Source: Ligustrum vulgare
Taxonomy: Eukaryota > Streptophyta > Magnoliopsida > Lamiales > Oleaceae
NCBI GenBank assembly: GCA_963555705.1
Contig: OY743179.1
Coordinates: forward strand, 22,576,692-22,640,691
Reading direction: 5' to 3'
DNA length: 64,000 bases
Both the position numbers and the translations under genes were made by a program. Below the pieces are notes generated by a model. It worked only from the letters and a program-made list of their open reading frames with translations. It was not told the origin of the DNA and did not search any database. Every line of letters starts with the position of its first letter. The first letter of the stretch is position 1. Shown piece after piece: positions 37,099 through 47,833 of the stretch.

Positions 37099-37266
37099 TG
37101 TTATAAACTTTAAAAATAAATAAATAGAAAAGTCAATAGATTTGATTGTTTTATTAATAATTAGAGACTCATATATATAGGGAAGAATTTGAGATACAAT
37201 TGTGTAATAATAACTATGATTGTAAGGGTATAAATGTCATTCGGTAATAACATATTATTTACAACA
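37099..37266 (-). repeat. Right (5') LTR of the ancient copia
   Basis: 168 bp partner of 29320-29478. No clear tRNA-Met primer site remains beside it, which weakens the call. Confidence 0.6.
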
Positions 37267-37300
37267 AAGAAAAAAATTTACGCAGATAATAACCTTCGAG

Positions 37301-37438
37301 TAATTATAGGTAAACATTTTAATAAAATATTCTGATGTAGTGCAGACACATTGAGTAATGATTAAATCAACATTTTTTTATCAACTAATAAAATCGTGCC
37401 ACATGAGAATGTCCTATTAAAATATCTACCTAGAATTA
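37301..37438. mobile_element. Fold-back MITE, 138 bp
   Basis: 'taattataggtaaacatttt' at the left is the inverted partner of 'aatatctacctagaatta' at the right, and the arms pair over about 55 bp. The termini match the MITE at 11793-11953 (TAATTCTAGG), so the two belong to one family. Confidence 0.7.
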
Positions 37439-37459
37439 TTGATAACCTTCATTTTAGCA

Positions 37460-37622
37460 TGTGTTCGGTAAACCTCCAAAAATGGTTTATAAATCATTTT
37501 ATAAACAACACAATTTTTCAAACCACTTTTTAACCGCACACATTTTTTCTCTCCAATTTTCAACCACTACTTTTTTACCTCAAAATCATAAATAAATCAG
37601 TTTATAAATCAAACAGTGTTAC
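37460..37622. mobile_element. MITE copy (GCCTCCGTTTGGTAAA-type family)
   Basis: 'gtgttcggtaaacctcc' opens it and 'aaatcaaacagtg' closes it. The internal 'actttttaaccgcacacatt' and 'ctctccaattttcaaccact' are the best-preserved consensus of the six copies. Confidence 0.6.
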
Positions 37623-37782
37623 GAAACTGAGGCTTAGAAATTCACTCATTTGAAAGAAAAAAAACGTCTCATTTCTTATTATACTAGTTTGACGCATGTG
37701 CTGTGTTATCATTAAGTATGTAATAGCATGTACACGTACTATATTATTAGTTGGTACCTAATATCATAAAAATTTGGTGAAC

Positions 37783-37856
37783 GTTGCACCGTAAAATTTG
37801 CATTTACATCTATAATGAAGTTGCACCGTTAAATTTGCATTTACATCTATAATGAA
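37783..37856. repeat. Perfect-like 37 bp tandem duplication
   Basis: The unit 'gttgcaccgt' through 'catctataatgaa' is repeated twice head to tail with one base difference (accgtaaaa versus accgttaaa). Confidence 0.9.
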
Positions 37857-40442
37857 GAATAGAAAATAAATTAATTTACAAAACTTTCACTCCCTCTTTA
37901 TACTAACACAAAAGTTCTATGCTTTTTCCATGTGATGAAACAGTTTATTACACCAACAAAGAATATAACTTCAAGAAAGAACACAATATATAGAATTTAT
38001 AAAAATGCCAAATTAAAAATGTTACTGCTTTGAAGTAACATAATTAAAAGTCTAAATAACAGAACATTTTAGAATTTAAATATTCCATAGTACTATCCAA
38101 CCCATGAAACAAATATCAAAGGCCGAAAACTTAATAAAGCCAAATTTATAGGTCAACTTATGATTCATGGTACCTGAACACAAATATATTTTACATGGGA
38201 TGCACAGTTATGGAACAAATAAATCAAGCAAATCATTACAGGAAGTTACCTGCTTCATCATATATTGTATGGGAAATGAGCCCCCATAGGATATTTATGT
38301 ATAACAATTGCAAGGATTGCATTGGCTCAGTTGACAAGCATAGATGGTTTATTTTGTCATTGAAGGTCAGACTCACAGCGGTCAAAGTTGTAAATCGAAG
38401 AGCATATACAATATGAACAAATTCACAACGTAGGCTTTAGAATCTTGAAGTTCTAACCTAGGTGAGAATGAATTTATTTTAAACAAATACACGCAACAAA
38501 GAAATAAATTATTCTTTATTTTATGAAGTAATAATGTTATATTCAGAGCTTACGTTAATAATTAAAGTTTTAGGAACAGTATAATATTAATAATAAACTT
38601 CAAAATTACTTGGTACATATTTTCTACTATTGAAGAATAATAATAGATTATTTATTTGGTTTATAAGACAAACAATTTTTATTTTTCTTACATAAGTAAG
38701 AGGTCAAGAAAAAAGCATAAGCACTACACTTCTTGTAGTTAGAAATACTTGAAGTATAGGTATATCAGTTGCATACTCTAATCTCTTCATCTAAGTTCAC
38801 TCAGGTTGAGATTAGCAAGCAAACTTGGAGAAGCAATGAATTACAATGCTAGTATTTTTCTACTCGAGTATCTAAAATAATGATAAATTATCGTATAAAC
38901 ATGGTAAAAAAGTATAAGTTTTGTGTAAAACTAACAATTCCACCCCCACTCCAACCAATCCCCCATGAATTTGTTGAGATCATACCCTCCATTCAGAAAG
39001 ATGAAATTTTGCTAATTATTTCTATTGAAATGAACCAGGTACAGAAATGAAAAGAGGCGGGAACTTGCATTTTGTGTTTACCTGCAATTTGAATATACAG
39101 CCAATGCCCACCAATTTTAAAAATGTGTCAGTTATACCTGCTTCCACGACTTTCCATCGGAAAATGTAATTGAGACTTGACATACGGGCTTAAAAGCCCT
39201 AATTATATAATTCTGTAGGTAGAAGTTCAAAATCACCATAAAGATTTTAGGTAATAATAATCAATGTACCAATGTAAGGAAAAATAGGAGAAATTATGCA
39301 GTAAATCATATTATATAGGCTAATTATGAAACTTTACCAAAGTGATTCAAGCTTTAATCCAATCCAATTCAAAACCGAACTCGAAACACTTGCAACAAAA
39401 TTTCATCTACAATTAAAGCTTTAATTTTTATTGCACACAAATAATCATAACATATGTAATGTAATGTAATAAAATAAAATAATTCTTCCTTTCAGACCTT
39501 TCCATTGGAAAATGTTATTGAGATGTGGCAGGAGGGCTTAAAAGCTCCAATTTTATAATTCTGTAGGCAGAAGTCCAAAATCACCGTAAAGATTTTATGG
39601 TAATACTAATCAGTGTACCAGTACAAGGAAATAGGAAAATTATGCAGTAAAGATTTTAGTATTTCACCTGTTTACAACTTCAATATTCAGAATCAAAATT
39701 TAAATCTTATGTGCCTGGAATAAGAAAAAGGCCAAGAACAGTTAGTTACCAAACGCACTGAAAATATACATACACGTAAAGAAAAAGAGATGCTCTACCA
39801 GTTAAGGAGAGTTTAAAGGGAAAATTTAATACAATAAACATGAGCAAATGGTGTTTGGAAACAAATGGAAAGTGAAACTATGTCCATTTTTTCTTACCCA
39901 ATATGAAATCAGAACCTAATGTGTGAACATATAATGATGAAAAAATTTATTAAGCATAAGTCTCACATATTAGCATCAAAGTCCCTAAATCAACCCACGG
40001 TCTACGAAAGCAAAACTATCCATTGTAGTATAAACACTCAAAACCAAATTAAATAAAACCCAAACTTCAAGATACACAACTAAAAATAAAAATTATGTAC
40101 CTTTACAAATCATATTTCACATAATTGAATTATTGGCTACATATGACGACGTGTTCACAGCAATAAGATTATTCATGCTATCACGTTCATAGCTATTATA
40201 TAATAAACAACAGTAAGCAGCTTTTATATCAATGTGGTAAATTCTTCTCAAGATGGGAAAAGGAAGTGACGATTTGAGTTAACAAAAGAACAGAGGACCT
40301 TTCTTAGATTCAACCAGGATTATACATGAGATATATTAACAAGAATGTAACAAATAATTAAACAATATCTGGTACTACATAAAAATCAAGTAAGAACATA
40401 AAAATCTAAAAAAACTTTTTTTTATGATAGAACAAAGGATAG
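37857..40442. other. Unassigned DNA with a local direct duplication
   Basis: No gene could be established. 39148-39310 and 39496-39653 are imperfect direct copies about 345 bp apart (shared 'tttccat.ggaaaatgt', 'ttctgtaggtagaagt' and 'aaaatcacc.taaagatttta'). A few splice-like sites occur, for example 'acctgcttc' near 38250 and 39136, so a decayed or intron-rich minus-strand gene is possible but unproven. The right edge is the GATAG target of the next element. Confidence 0.4.
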
Positions 40443-40697
40443 TGTAGAAAACACAATAACATATATATCCTTATATATGTTCTACAAATAAATTAAGAGA
40501 AAGAAGAAAGAATGGAAGAAGAGAAAGAGAGAAGAGACAACCCTTAAAACCACACCATTCATCATAATACTCAATCCTATATATACATACAAAACAAAAG
40601 CATATGCTTAGAATATTCTAAAGCATATAAAGCATATTCTAAGCATATTCTAAGCATATTCAAAAGCATATTCTAGAATGTGCTAATTATTCTAACA
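40443..40697 (-). repeat. 3' LTR of the young copia
   Basis: 255 bp. It runs TGTAGAAAACAC...TTCTAACA on the plus strand. It has one more copy of a 'gcatattctaa' repeat than the 5' LTR near 40630-40665. Confidence 0.95.
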
Positions 40698-40708
40698 TCC
40701 CCCGCAAA
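40698..40708 (-). promoter_or_regulatory. Polypurine tract
   Basis: The minus strand reads TTTGCGGGGGA immediately before the 3' LTR start TGTTAGAAT. Confidence 0.85.
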
Positions 40709-40709
40709 C

Positions 40710-43700
40710 TCACGATGCTATAGCATGAAGCAACAAGAGTTTGTCAAGTAAGAATCGGAAGCGAGAAGTCGGATGGGACTTGGTGAAGAAGTCTGCAAGC
40801 TGCAATGATGAAGAGACAAAAGGTAAGGCAATAGTCCCATGCTGAAGATGATGACGAACAAGGTGACAATCAATTTCAATGTGCTTCGTGCGCTCATGGA
40901 ACACTGAATTATGTGAGATCTGGATGGCACTCTTGTTATCACAATACATAGAGGTGGGAGATGAAATAGAAACACCCATATCTGCAAGTAGCCAACGTAA
41001 CCACACAATCTCAGTAGTAGTGGAGGCCATAGCGCGATATTCTGCTTCAGTTGATGAGCGAGAAACTACTGTCTGCTTCTTACTTTTCCATGAGATAAGA
41101 GAGTCACCCAAAAATACACAGTAGCCAGTCCAAAAATACACAGTAGTGGACTTACGATCAGTTGGGTTCCCAGCCCAATCTGCATCAGAGTAAGCTCGAA
41201 GCTCTAAGGAGGAGGTCGATGGGAATAAAATACTCTGAAAGCAAGAGCCACGAAGATAGCGCAAGATTCTAACAACCGCTGCCCAGTGAACCATGGTAGG
41301 TGCTGAAACAAACTGACTGACAACATGCACAGCATAAGCAATGTCTGGCCTAGTAATGGTAAGATAAACAAGGGAACCAACAATAGTACGATACAAAGTA
41401 GGATCAGACAGTGGTTCACCATCAGAAGATGAGTAACGAACATTAGCCTCAATAGGAGTATCAGCTGTTTTAGTATCAGTAAGACGAGCACGCTCAACGA
41501 CATCTGCAGCATATTTAGACTGAGAGAGCATATAACCTCGAGGAGAAGAAGCAACCTCAATCCCCAGAAAGTAAGTTAAGGGACCCAAATCCTTCATTTC
41601 AAAAAGACGAGCCAATTCTGATTTTAAATTGGTTATCCCTACAACATCATCACCAGTAATGATCATGTCATCAACGTACAACAGAAGGAGAATACGACCA
41701 GTGGAAGTACATCTACAGAACAAAGCGGAATCATGATGGCTAGATGTAAAACCAAGAGAGAGCACAACTGTAGAAAACTTCTCAAACCAGGCACGAGGTG
41801 CTTGTTTGAGACCATATAGAGCTTTCTTAAGTTTGCAAACAAATCCAGGAGAATGAGGAACACCAGGTGGAGGAACCATATAAACATCTTCTTGAAGATT
41901 TCCATTCAAGAAGGCATTTTTAACATCCATTTGAGAGAGACTCCACTGACGAATAGAAGCAACCGCAATAAGTGACGTACAGTAGTCATTTTTGCAACAG
42001 GGGAAAATGTCTCCTCATAATCCAAGCCATACTGTTGAGAAAATCCCTTAGCAACCAATCGAGCCTTGTAACGCTCAACTGAACCATCAGATTTGGTCTT
42101 GATCTTATAGACCCAACGAGATCCAATAGCATGTTTTCCTGGTGGTAAAGAAACTAATTCCCAAGTGTCTGTCTTATGTAGAGCATTAAGTTCATCAGTC
42201 ATAGCCTGTTGCCAAAGAGGATCTAAAGCTGCTTCTTTGTAAGAGGAAGGTTCAGAAAGCTTATGAATGGAAGACAAAAAACAACAAAAGGACTCAGAAT
42301 AACAAGAATAATCAAACTCGGGTAAGTGAGCAGACTTACGTATACGTTGAGGATATTGAGGAGGAGGAGACTGCGAATCCTCAGCCTCAGACGGTGCTTG
42401 GGGATCCATAGGAGAAGGAAGGACATTCTGAGATGGCGCATGTGTACCTGTAGCAGATGACGAAGATGGAGAACAAATAGTAGGGACATATGTAGATGGT
42501 CTATCAATATCATCAGTGAAAGGATCAATACAAATGAGATCTGACGTGGTCATGTGAGAGGTATTATCTGTAATAGAAAAGAAGGGAATGTGTTCAACAA
42601 ACACAACATTACGAGAGACATATAACTTGTGACTGACAGGATCAAAACATCGATAACCTTTTTATCCCTCACCATATCCTAAGAAGACACAAATAGCTGA
42701 GCATGGAGTTAATTTGCTACGTTCTGCCGTAGGACGAAGAACAAAACAAGTGCACCCAAAGACTTTTAAGAGAGAGTAATCAGGAGAATAACTAAACAAG
42801 GTTTGAAATGGTGACAAACCAGATAAATGAGAAGATGATATCCTATTTATCAAATAGACAGCAGTGAGAACTGCCTCCCCCCAAAATTCACTAGGTACTT
42901 TGGCAGATAGGAGAAGGGAACGAGCGGTTTCAACAATGTGTCTATGCTTACGTTCAGCAACACCATTCTGTTGAGGAGTATCAGTACAAGAAGTTTGATG
43001 AATTGTACCATCAAGAGCAAGCAACTCACGAAAATCATTAGAAACATATTCCCCACCCAAATCACATCGAAAACATTTAATGACAGCAGAATGTTGAGTT
43101 TTAATAAGTGCTCGAAACGAACGATAAATAGAAATAAAATCAGAACGTCGCTTCATAAGATATACCCAACAGTAACGACTATAATCATCAATAAAGGAAA
43201 CATAATATCGGGATCCTCCTTTAGTAGAAACAGGAGCAGGGCCCCATACATCTGAGTGTACAAGATCAAATGATGCAATAGAAGAAGAAATACTACGAGG
43301 AAAAGGTAAAGCTGAAAATTTAGCAAGTTTGCATCCACTACAATCAGAAATATCATGAGGTTTTAAGTCTCCCAAACAACCTTTAGAAGCTAAAAATCTC
43401 AAACGACTAGCAGACACATGTCCTAGGCGAGAATGCCATAAATAGAAATTAGAAGAAGAAGAGTTCAAATGGAAAGACGATAAATCAGTACTAGAGGCTG
43501 CAACATGCGCTGGTCTCAGATTATCTAGAACATAAAGTCCTCCTCTTTGCCTATGGCCGATCCCAATCAGCTTCCGAGACTGCGGATCCTGTACATAACA
43601 AGTAGTAGAAGTAAAGTGAACAGAATTACCAGAATCACATAATTGACCAACAGAAATAAGATTTAAAGTAAGGTCAGGAACACAATAGACATCTGATAAA

Positions 43701-43915
43701 GATAGATTAGAAGTATGAACAGAACGAACACCTGCTAAGGACAACGGGGTGCCATCAGCAGTCATAACAGGTGAAGATGACATAGAAGGATATAAATAAT
43801 CAAAAAGTGATGAGTTAGGAGACATATGCTTAGAAGCACCCGAGTCAAAAATCCACGAGGAGGTTTTACCTGAGGAGTTCTGAGAGGACAAACCTACATG
43901 AGTAGAGGCTGACAT
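40710..43915 (-). pseudogene. Copia pol (protease, integrase, RT, RNase H), one stop and one frameshift
   Basis: The protease active site is 'WIFDSGASKHMS'. The pre-integrase motif is 'LWHSRLGHVSASRLRFLA'. Integrase has 'DVWGPA', 'FIDDYSRYCWVY', then 'RCDLGGEY' (usually RxDNGGEY) and 'QQNGVAERKHRHIVETA'. A TAA at 42662-42664, in place of a likely CAA, interrupts it after 'VFLGYGEG'. RT has 'AIGSRWVYKIKTKSDGSVER' and 'ARLVAKGFSQQYGLDYEETF', then a single-base loss near 41975-41985. After that come 'MDVKNAFLNGNLQEDVYM', 'LLLYVDDMIITGDD' and RNase H with 'DADWAGNPTDRKSTT', 'SSTEAEYRAMA' and 'YCDNKSAIQI'. About 1068 codons, close to a full copia pol. Confidence 0.95.
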
Positions 43916-43924
43916 GACATGTGA

Positions 43925-44839
43925 CTATGAGGCTAAAAACTTCTGAAACTGCTCACTAAGATCAGTCAATCGGGAATCAGATGAGGGCGGTGGACCAAGT
44001 ATAGAGGAGCCAACAGGTGGAACAATCGCTGTTGTGTGGGCATTGGATCTATAAGACTGCTGGGACTTCAATAACTTAGGACATTGAGCCTTCCAATGTC
44101 CCTTTTGTCTACAAAAACTACAAACATCATTTGGGAACCGTGTATGTCCTTTGGTTCGATTCTGTGTAGATGGTAAAGCTAAAACTGAAGTCCCAGAATG
44201 TGGAAGAGATACATCTTCAGTAAGGGATTTTAACCGTGTCTCCTCAGCAACAAGTTCACTAACAACTGAATCAACAGATGGAAGAGGAGTACGGTGCAAA
44301 ATAGAACCTCTGAGTCCCTCAAAATCACTACGAAGTGCCATCAAAAACTGAACCAATCGTTGCTCCTCTCTATAAATAATATAATCCGCACTTGCTTTCA
44401 GACCTGCCGGTTCAGTAAGAGTTAACTCATCCCAAATTGATGTCATAGCAGTATAAAAATCCAGAATGCTCATATTCTTTTGTTGCAATGCTCGAATGTC
44501 AATCTCTAACTGATATCGTTTTGCAAAATTAGATTTAGTGTACAACTTCTGCAAATGGTCCCAAACCTCCTTTGCCGTTTCATACTTAGCCAACTGTGTA
44601 CCAATACTATGTTCTACAGAATTATTTATCCATGTATGAATTTTTGAATTATTTGAATCCCAGGTATCTAACAGAGTTGCATAATTTGCATCATTATTTT
44701 CCGGTTTCTCAACTATTCCACTGACATAACCCCACAACTTTTTACCCTTAAGAAAGTGTTTCATAACATGACTCCAGTAAGCATAGTTTTTACCATTCAA
44801 ACGCACATTAATAGCCTGAAGAGAATCATCGGATGCCAT
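43925..44839 (-). CDS. Copia Gag polyprotein
   Basis: 304 residues from the ATG at 44839 ('MASDDSLQAINVRLNGKNYA'). The same frame is open for 69 more codons upstream, but that stretch overlaps the leader, lacks family similarity and is probably untranslated. The gag domain covers about residues 10-220 ('YWSHVMKHFLKGKKLWGYV', 'WDHLQKLYTKSNFAKRYQLE', 'LDFYTAMTSIWDELTL'). A CCHC knuckle 'CSFCRQKGHWKAQC' lies near residue 255. It ends at TAG (43925-43927), and pol continues in exactly the same frame three codons later. Plant copia elements usually have one gag-pol frame, so this stop is most simply CAG changed to TAG. Confidence 0.9.
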   Translation of the reverse strand: MASDDSLQAINVRLNGKNYAYWSHVMKHFLKGKKLWGYVSGIVEKPENNDANYATLLDTWDSNNSKIHTWINNSVEHSIGTQLAKYETAKEVWDHLQKLYTKSNFAKRYQLEIDIRALQQKNMSILDFYTAMTSIWDELTLTEPAGLKASADYIIYREEQRLVQFLMALRSDFEGLRGSILHRTPLPSVDSVVSELVAEETRLKSLTEDVSLPHSGTSVLALPSTQNRTKGHTRFPNDVCSFCRQKGHWKAQCPKLLKSQQSYRSNAHTTAIVPPVGSSILGPPPSSDSRLTDLSEQFQKFLAS

Positions 44840-45169
44840 TAAAAGAGAGAAAACGATACTAACCAACAAAGTCAAGCAAAGCAGTGTGTAAAAAGAATGG
44901 ATAACTGAAAACCAACACCACAAGCAGATAGAGGATGAATAGTCGATCGCAAATCCGTCAACCGTGCCGCCAGGAACTTCCGCACGCGCCCCCACGCGCC
45001 ACCAGAAGATCCGACTGCCTGACTCACGCGCCACTCCGGTCGACACGGCTCCACCTGCAGATTCTGAATATGGTCTTAGTTCACCGGAATTCCTACTGCA
45101 AGTGCCTCGAAATTCGTGAAACAGTACGGTTTAGGGTTTTTCGCGAAGAAGAAAGATGCACGCTGATTT

Positions 45170-45190
45170 AGTTTTTTTTTTTTTTTTTTC
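45170..45190. repeat. Poly-T tract of about 20 bases
   Basis: It lies in the leader between the primer site and gag of the young copia. Confidence 0.9.
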
Positions 45191-45211
45191 GAAGGCAATG
45201 TGAATCAAATA

Positions 45212-45223
45212 GCTCTGATACCA
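45212..45223 (-). promoter_or_regulatory. Primer binding site (initiator tRNA-Met type)
   Basis: TGGTATCAGAGC on the minus strand abuts the 5' LTR with no gap. Confidence 0.95.
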
Positions 45224-45469
45224 TGTAGAAAACACAATAACATATATATCCTTATATATGTTCTACAAATAAATTAAGAGAAAGAAGAAAGAATGGAAGA
45301 AGAGAAAGAGAGAAGAGACAACCCTTAAAACCACACCATTCATTATAATACTCAATCCTATATATACATACAAAACAAAAGCATATGCTTAGAATATTCT
45401 AAAGCATATAAATCATATTCTAAGTATATTCAAAAGTAAATATTCTAGAATGTGCTAATTATTCTAAGA
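45224..45469 (-). repeat. 5' LTR of the young copia
   Basis: 246 bp. Apart from one internal repeat unit and a few substitutions it matches 40443-40697. The outermost bases read TAAGA here against TAACA in the partner, so one terminal base has mutated. Confidence 0.95.
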
Positions 45470-46427
45470 GATAGATGTCCAACCTCTACTTTTCCCATCA
45501 AAGTTGTTCCATCATGAAGTTTTTTCACCAGGAAATTGACCTTCGGCTTTGCAATTAGGACACACGGATTAGCTTACAAATGTTTCTCCACTCATGTAAT
45601 GTTTCCGTACCATTTTTTTGTACTCTGCAATTCAAAAAAAAATTCTTTAATGTTTCGGAACGAACCTTCTCCACTAAAAAAAAGAACTCAACAGTCAGGT
45701 GGTCAGATCCTGTGCTATCGGCAAAGGGAACGACGGCGACGAAGGAAGCTTCAAAAACAACGAATAATAAAAAAATGGAAAGAAAAAAAGGCTTTATAGA
45801 AGATGTAGTAAAGGAGGAGAACGGGGAATAAGATGAAGAAGATGCAAGAGAAGATGGGTAGAGTTTGTCGTTGAAAAATATAATCAAAATTACCGTACAT
45901 GTGTAAGTATATGGACTTTGTGTGTGAGACATTATTTTTTCTGGGAAAAGGGAAAAGTAAAATAATATGGCAAAGAATTGTAAGTGGCTCAAACTTATGT
46001 GGCTTGTAGGCGGCTCAAACTTATGAATGGCTTCCTTAAAGGCTTATGTGACTTATGAATAGTGCTCATATAGAATTCTCTTTTATAGTATAGGATAGGA
46101 TAGGATATACACATATACATACTTTTGTTGAAAGTTAAGATCAAAGGAAGAAAAAACATAGGCAACTCTCTCTAGAATTCGAACAATTGATTAATGAATG
46201 AAGGCACCCGCCTCTATTTCTACAAGTCATTTATAGAAGATTGTTTAAAAATATTATTTATAAACAGCGATGTGATAATATTTTATTGATCTATTTTTTT
46301 GAAATGTAAAAAATGATGAACAATAATTCTTAATTAATTGAAATTGTTGACTTTTAAAAAAAAATTGTTCAATGAAATATTATTATGTGACTTTTTATAA
46401 ACAAAATTTATCAAACTAATTAACTAA

Positions 46428-46461
<34 letters not shown>

Positions 46462-46984
46462 CTTGTAAGATTTTTTTTTTTTTTTTGGTTAGATTATTTG
46501 GTGAGTAAAAAAGTACTTGAGTCAACACATAATTAAAAATATACAACTGCCCCCCGATCATTATGATATTAATAATAACGAGTATAATGTTTGGAGAAGA
46601 TAAGCATTATTATTATTTAACAAAAGATTAAATTTCTCTAAAAGTCCCCAACTTTTCATAAGTGTTGCAGCTATACCCTAACTTTTCATTGGTGCACACA
46701 TCTCCAATCCTAAATTGGAATTTTGCATCAGGGAAAAAGATGACAATATGCATTCACACATAATTTTGAGCACTTTTACCTTTATGGTAAAAAAAATACA
46801 AGAATGATACAATTGAATCCTTTGAAGTTGACATGTATTGATGTACAGTCATCGACGGACCTGCAATGGGTCTTACTGTCTTTAGACCCAGTAAAAGCTG
46901 GCACAATTGGTTTAGTTTATATATATATATATAACCCAGTTCCCAGCTCATTTTTTTTTAATAACCGGGAGATCATTTTTTGCA
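45470..46984. other. Unassigned DNA, possible gene remnant at the left
   Basis: No gene is established. On the minus strand around 45500-45700 a frame reads 'VQKNGTETLHEWRNICKLI' preceded by a splice-acceptor-like 'tttgaattgcag', and another frame reads 'KVNFLVKKLHDGTTLMGKV' toward the insertion site. Neither was assigned to a family. An AAT microsatellite lies at 46428-46458 and an A/T-rich tract at 46465-46487. Confidence 0.35.
46428..46458. repeat. (AAT)n microsatellite
   Basis: About ten AAT units. Confidence 0.95.
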
Positions 46985-47143
46985 ATGACTTATGTCAAGA
47001 ATCGTTTACGCAATCGCATTGGAGATCAACTGTTGAATGATAGTTTAATTGCATATATAGAGAAAAATGTATTTAACAATATCGAAAACAATGTGATCAT
47101 GGAACGTTATCAGCGTATGAAAACGCTTAGAGAACAATTATAA
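46985..47143 (+). pseudogene. hAT-type transposase C-terminal tail
   Basis: The 52-codon frame reads 'MTYVKNRLRNRIGDQLLNDS', 'LIAYIEKNVFNNIENNVIME' and 'RYQRMKTLREQL'. This resembles the C-terminal end of plant zinc-finger MYM-type-1-like hAT transposases after the dimerisation domain (pattern 'NRLRN..G...L...L..YIE...F..I....I...F...K.R...L'). The rest of the transposase is missing. Possible terminal inverted repeats flank it: 'tgccccccgat' near 46551 and 'atcgggggca' near 47323. Confidence 0.6.
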
Positions 47144-47544
47144 TAAAATTTCAAGTGTCTCTTCATTTTTTGCAACATTTATACAACTTTGATTGTGGTG
47201 ATTGGTATTTGTTGAATATTTATTTACAATTGTTTATTTGATTACTTGCATTAGTTATGGATACATATTTGAAATGTAAATTTGAGTTTTTTTAAGACTC
47301 TCCCTTAAAAAAAAAAAAAAAAATCGGGGGCAACCCTGTAAACTCCACTGCGAAGAACACAAAATCCATCTTTAAAAAGTCCTACTAAGATGAATTGTCC
47401 GCGTCCGCCACTTTGTACAGTATATATCAACTATCAAGGATTTTCTATCCTTTGATCATATCATCATGCATATCCTACTATTATTTAGTATCTATATATA
47501 TTTAGTGTCAACAAAAAAGATGCCATATGCATTAGCATATATTT

Positions 47545-47571
47545 TTTAATTATTATTATTATTATTATTTA

Positions 47572-47604
<33 letters not shown>

Positions 47605-47636
47605 TTTTAATTATTATTATTATTATTATTTAACAT
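47545..47636. repeat. (ATT)n microsatellite, interrupted
   Basis: Three runs of ATT or TTA units are broken by 'taattatt' and 'tttttaatt'. Confidence 0.95.
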
Positions 47637-47833
47637 ACAATGTTAAAAGGTTTGGAACATGAATTTAAAATACGGCTGTCACACTTATATAAAGTTGAGG
47701 ACTTATGGAGGAATTTACCCATAATAAAACACCACCTAATACATGGTACTCTTGACATTATTGTACGTTATTTTCCTAAAATAATTTGCGAAGCCTTTAA
47801 TTGAGAACCATCTAGAAAGTGAAAGGATATAAG

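Larger units (their letters stand above)
29320..37266 (-). mobile_element. Ancient Ty1/copia element with short LTRs, minus strand
   Basis: Direct repeats of about 160 bp (29320-29478 and 37099-37266) bound it. Both run TGTTATAAA...CAACA on the plus strand and are clearly diverged. Just inside the left one, the minus strand encodes the C-terminal end of copia RNase H, so the element reads right to left. Most of the coding region is unreadable. It contains a nested 3.1 kb element at 30720-33815 and two MITE copies. Flanking target duplicates are blurred (aagaaag and aaagaa), in keeping with great age. Confidence 0.65.
40443..45469 (-). mobile_element. Young Ty1/copia element, 5.03 kb, minus strand
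   Basis: The LTRs (40443-40697 and 45224-45469) are almost identical and are flanked by the 5 bp duplicate GATAG (40438-40442, 45470-45474). A tRNA-Met primer site and a purine tract sit at the proper ends. Gag, protease, integrase, RT and RNase H are present in copia order with nearly full length. Two premature stops (43925, 42662) and a frameshift near 41975-41985 inactivate it. LTR similarity implies recent insertion compared with its neighbours. Confidence 0.97.

Noticed and set aside
29313..37272. Clean 5 bp target duplicate for the ancient short-LTR copia
   Set aside because: Flanks read aagaaag and aaagaa. A-rich similarity is too weak to claim a duplicate, so the element call rests on the LTR pair and the RNase H end.
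37684..37712. 'actagtttgacgcatgtgct' as a Helitron 3' end
   Set aside because: CTAG and spacing are suggestive, but the CCCGTGC stem is not recognisable and no opposite end was found.
44840..45046. 69-codon N-terminal extension of the copia Gag
   Set aside because: The open frame continues upstream, but the sequence is leader DNA without gag similarity. The ATG at 44839 begins the family-like sequence.
45536..45831. Lys/Arg-rich plus-strand frames
   Set aside because: They come from A-rich DNA, and the opposite strand gives the more protein-like reading. Not supported as a gene.
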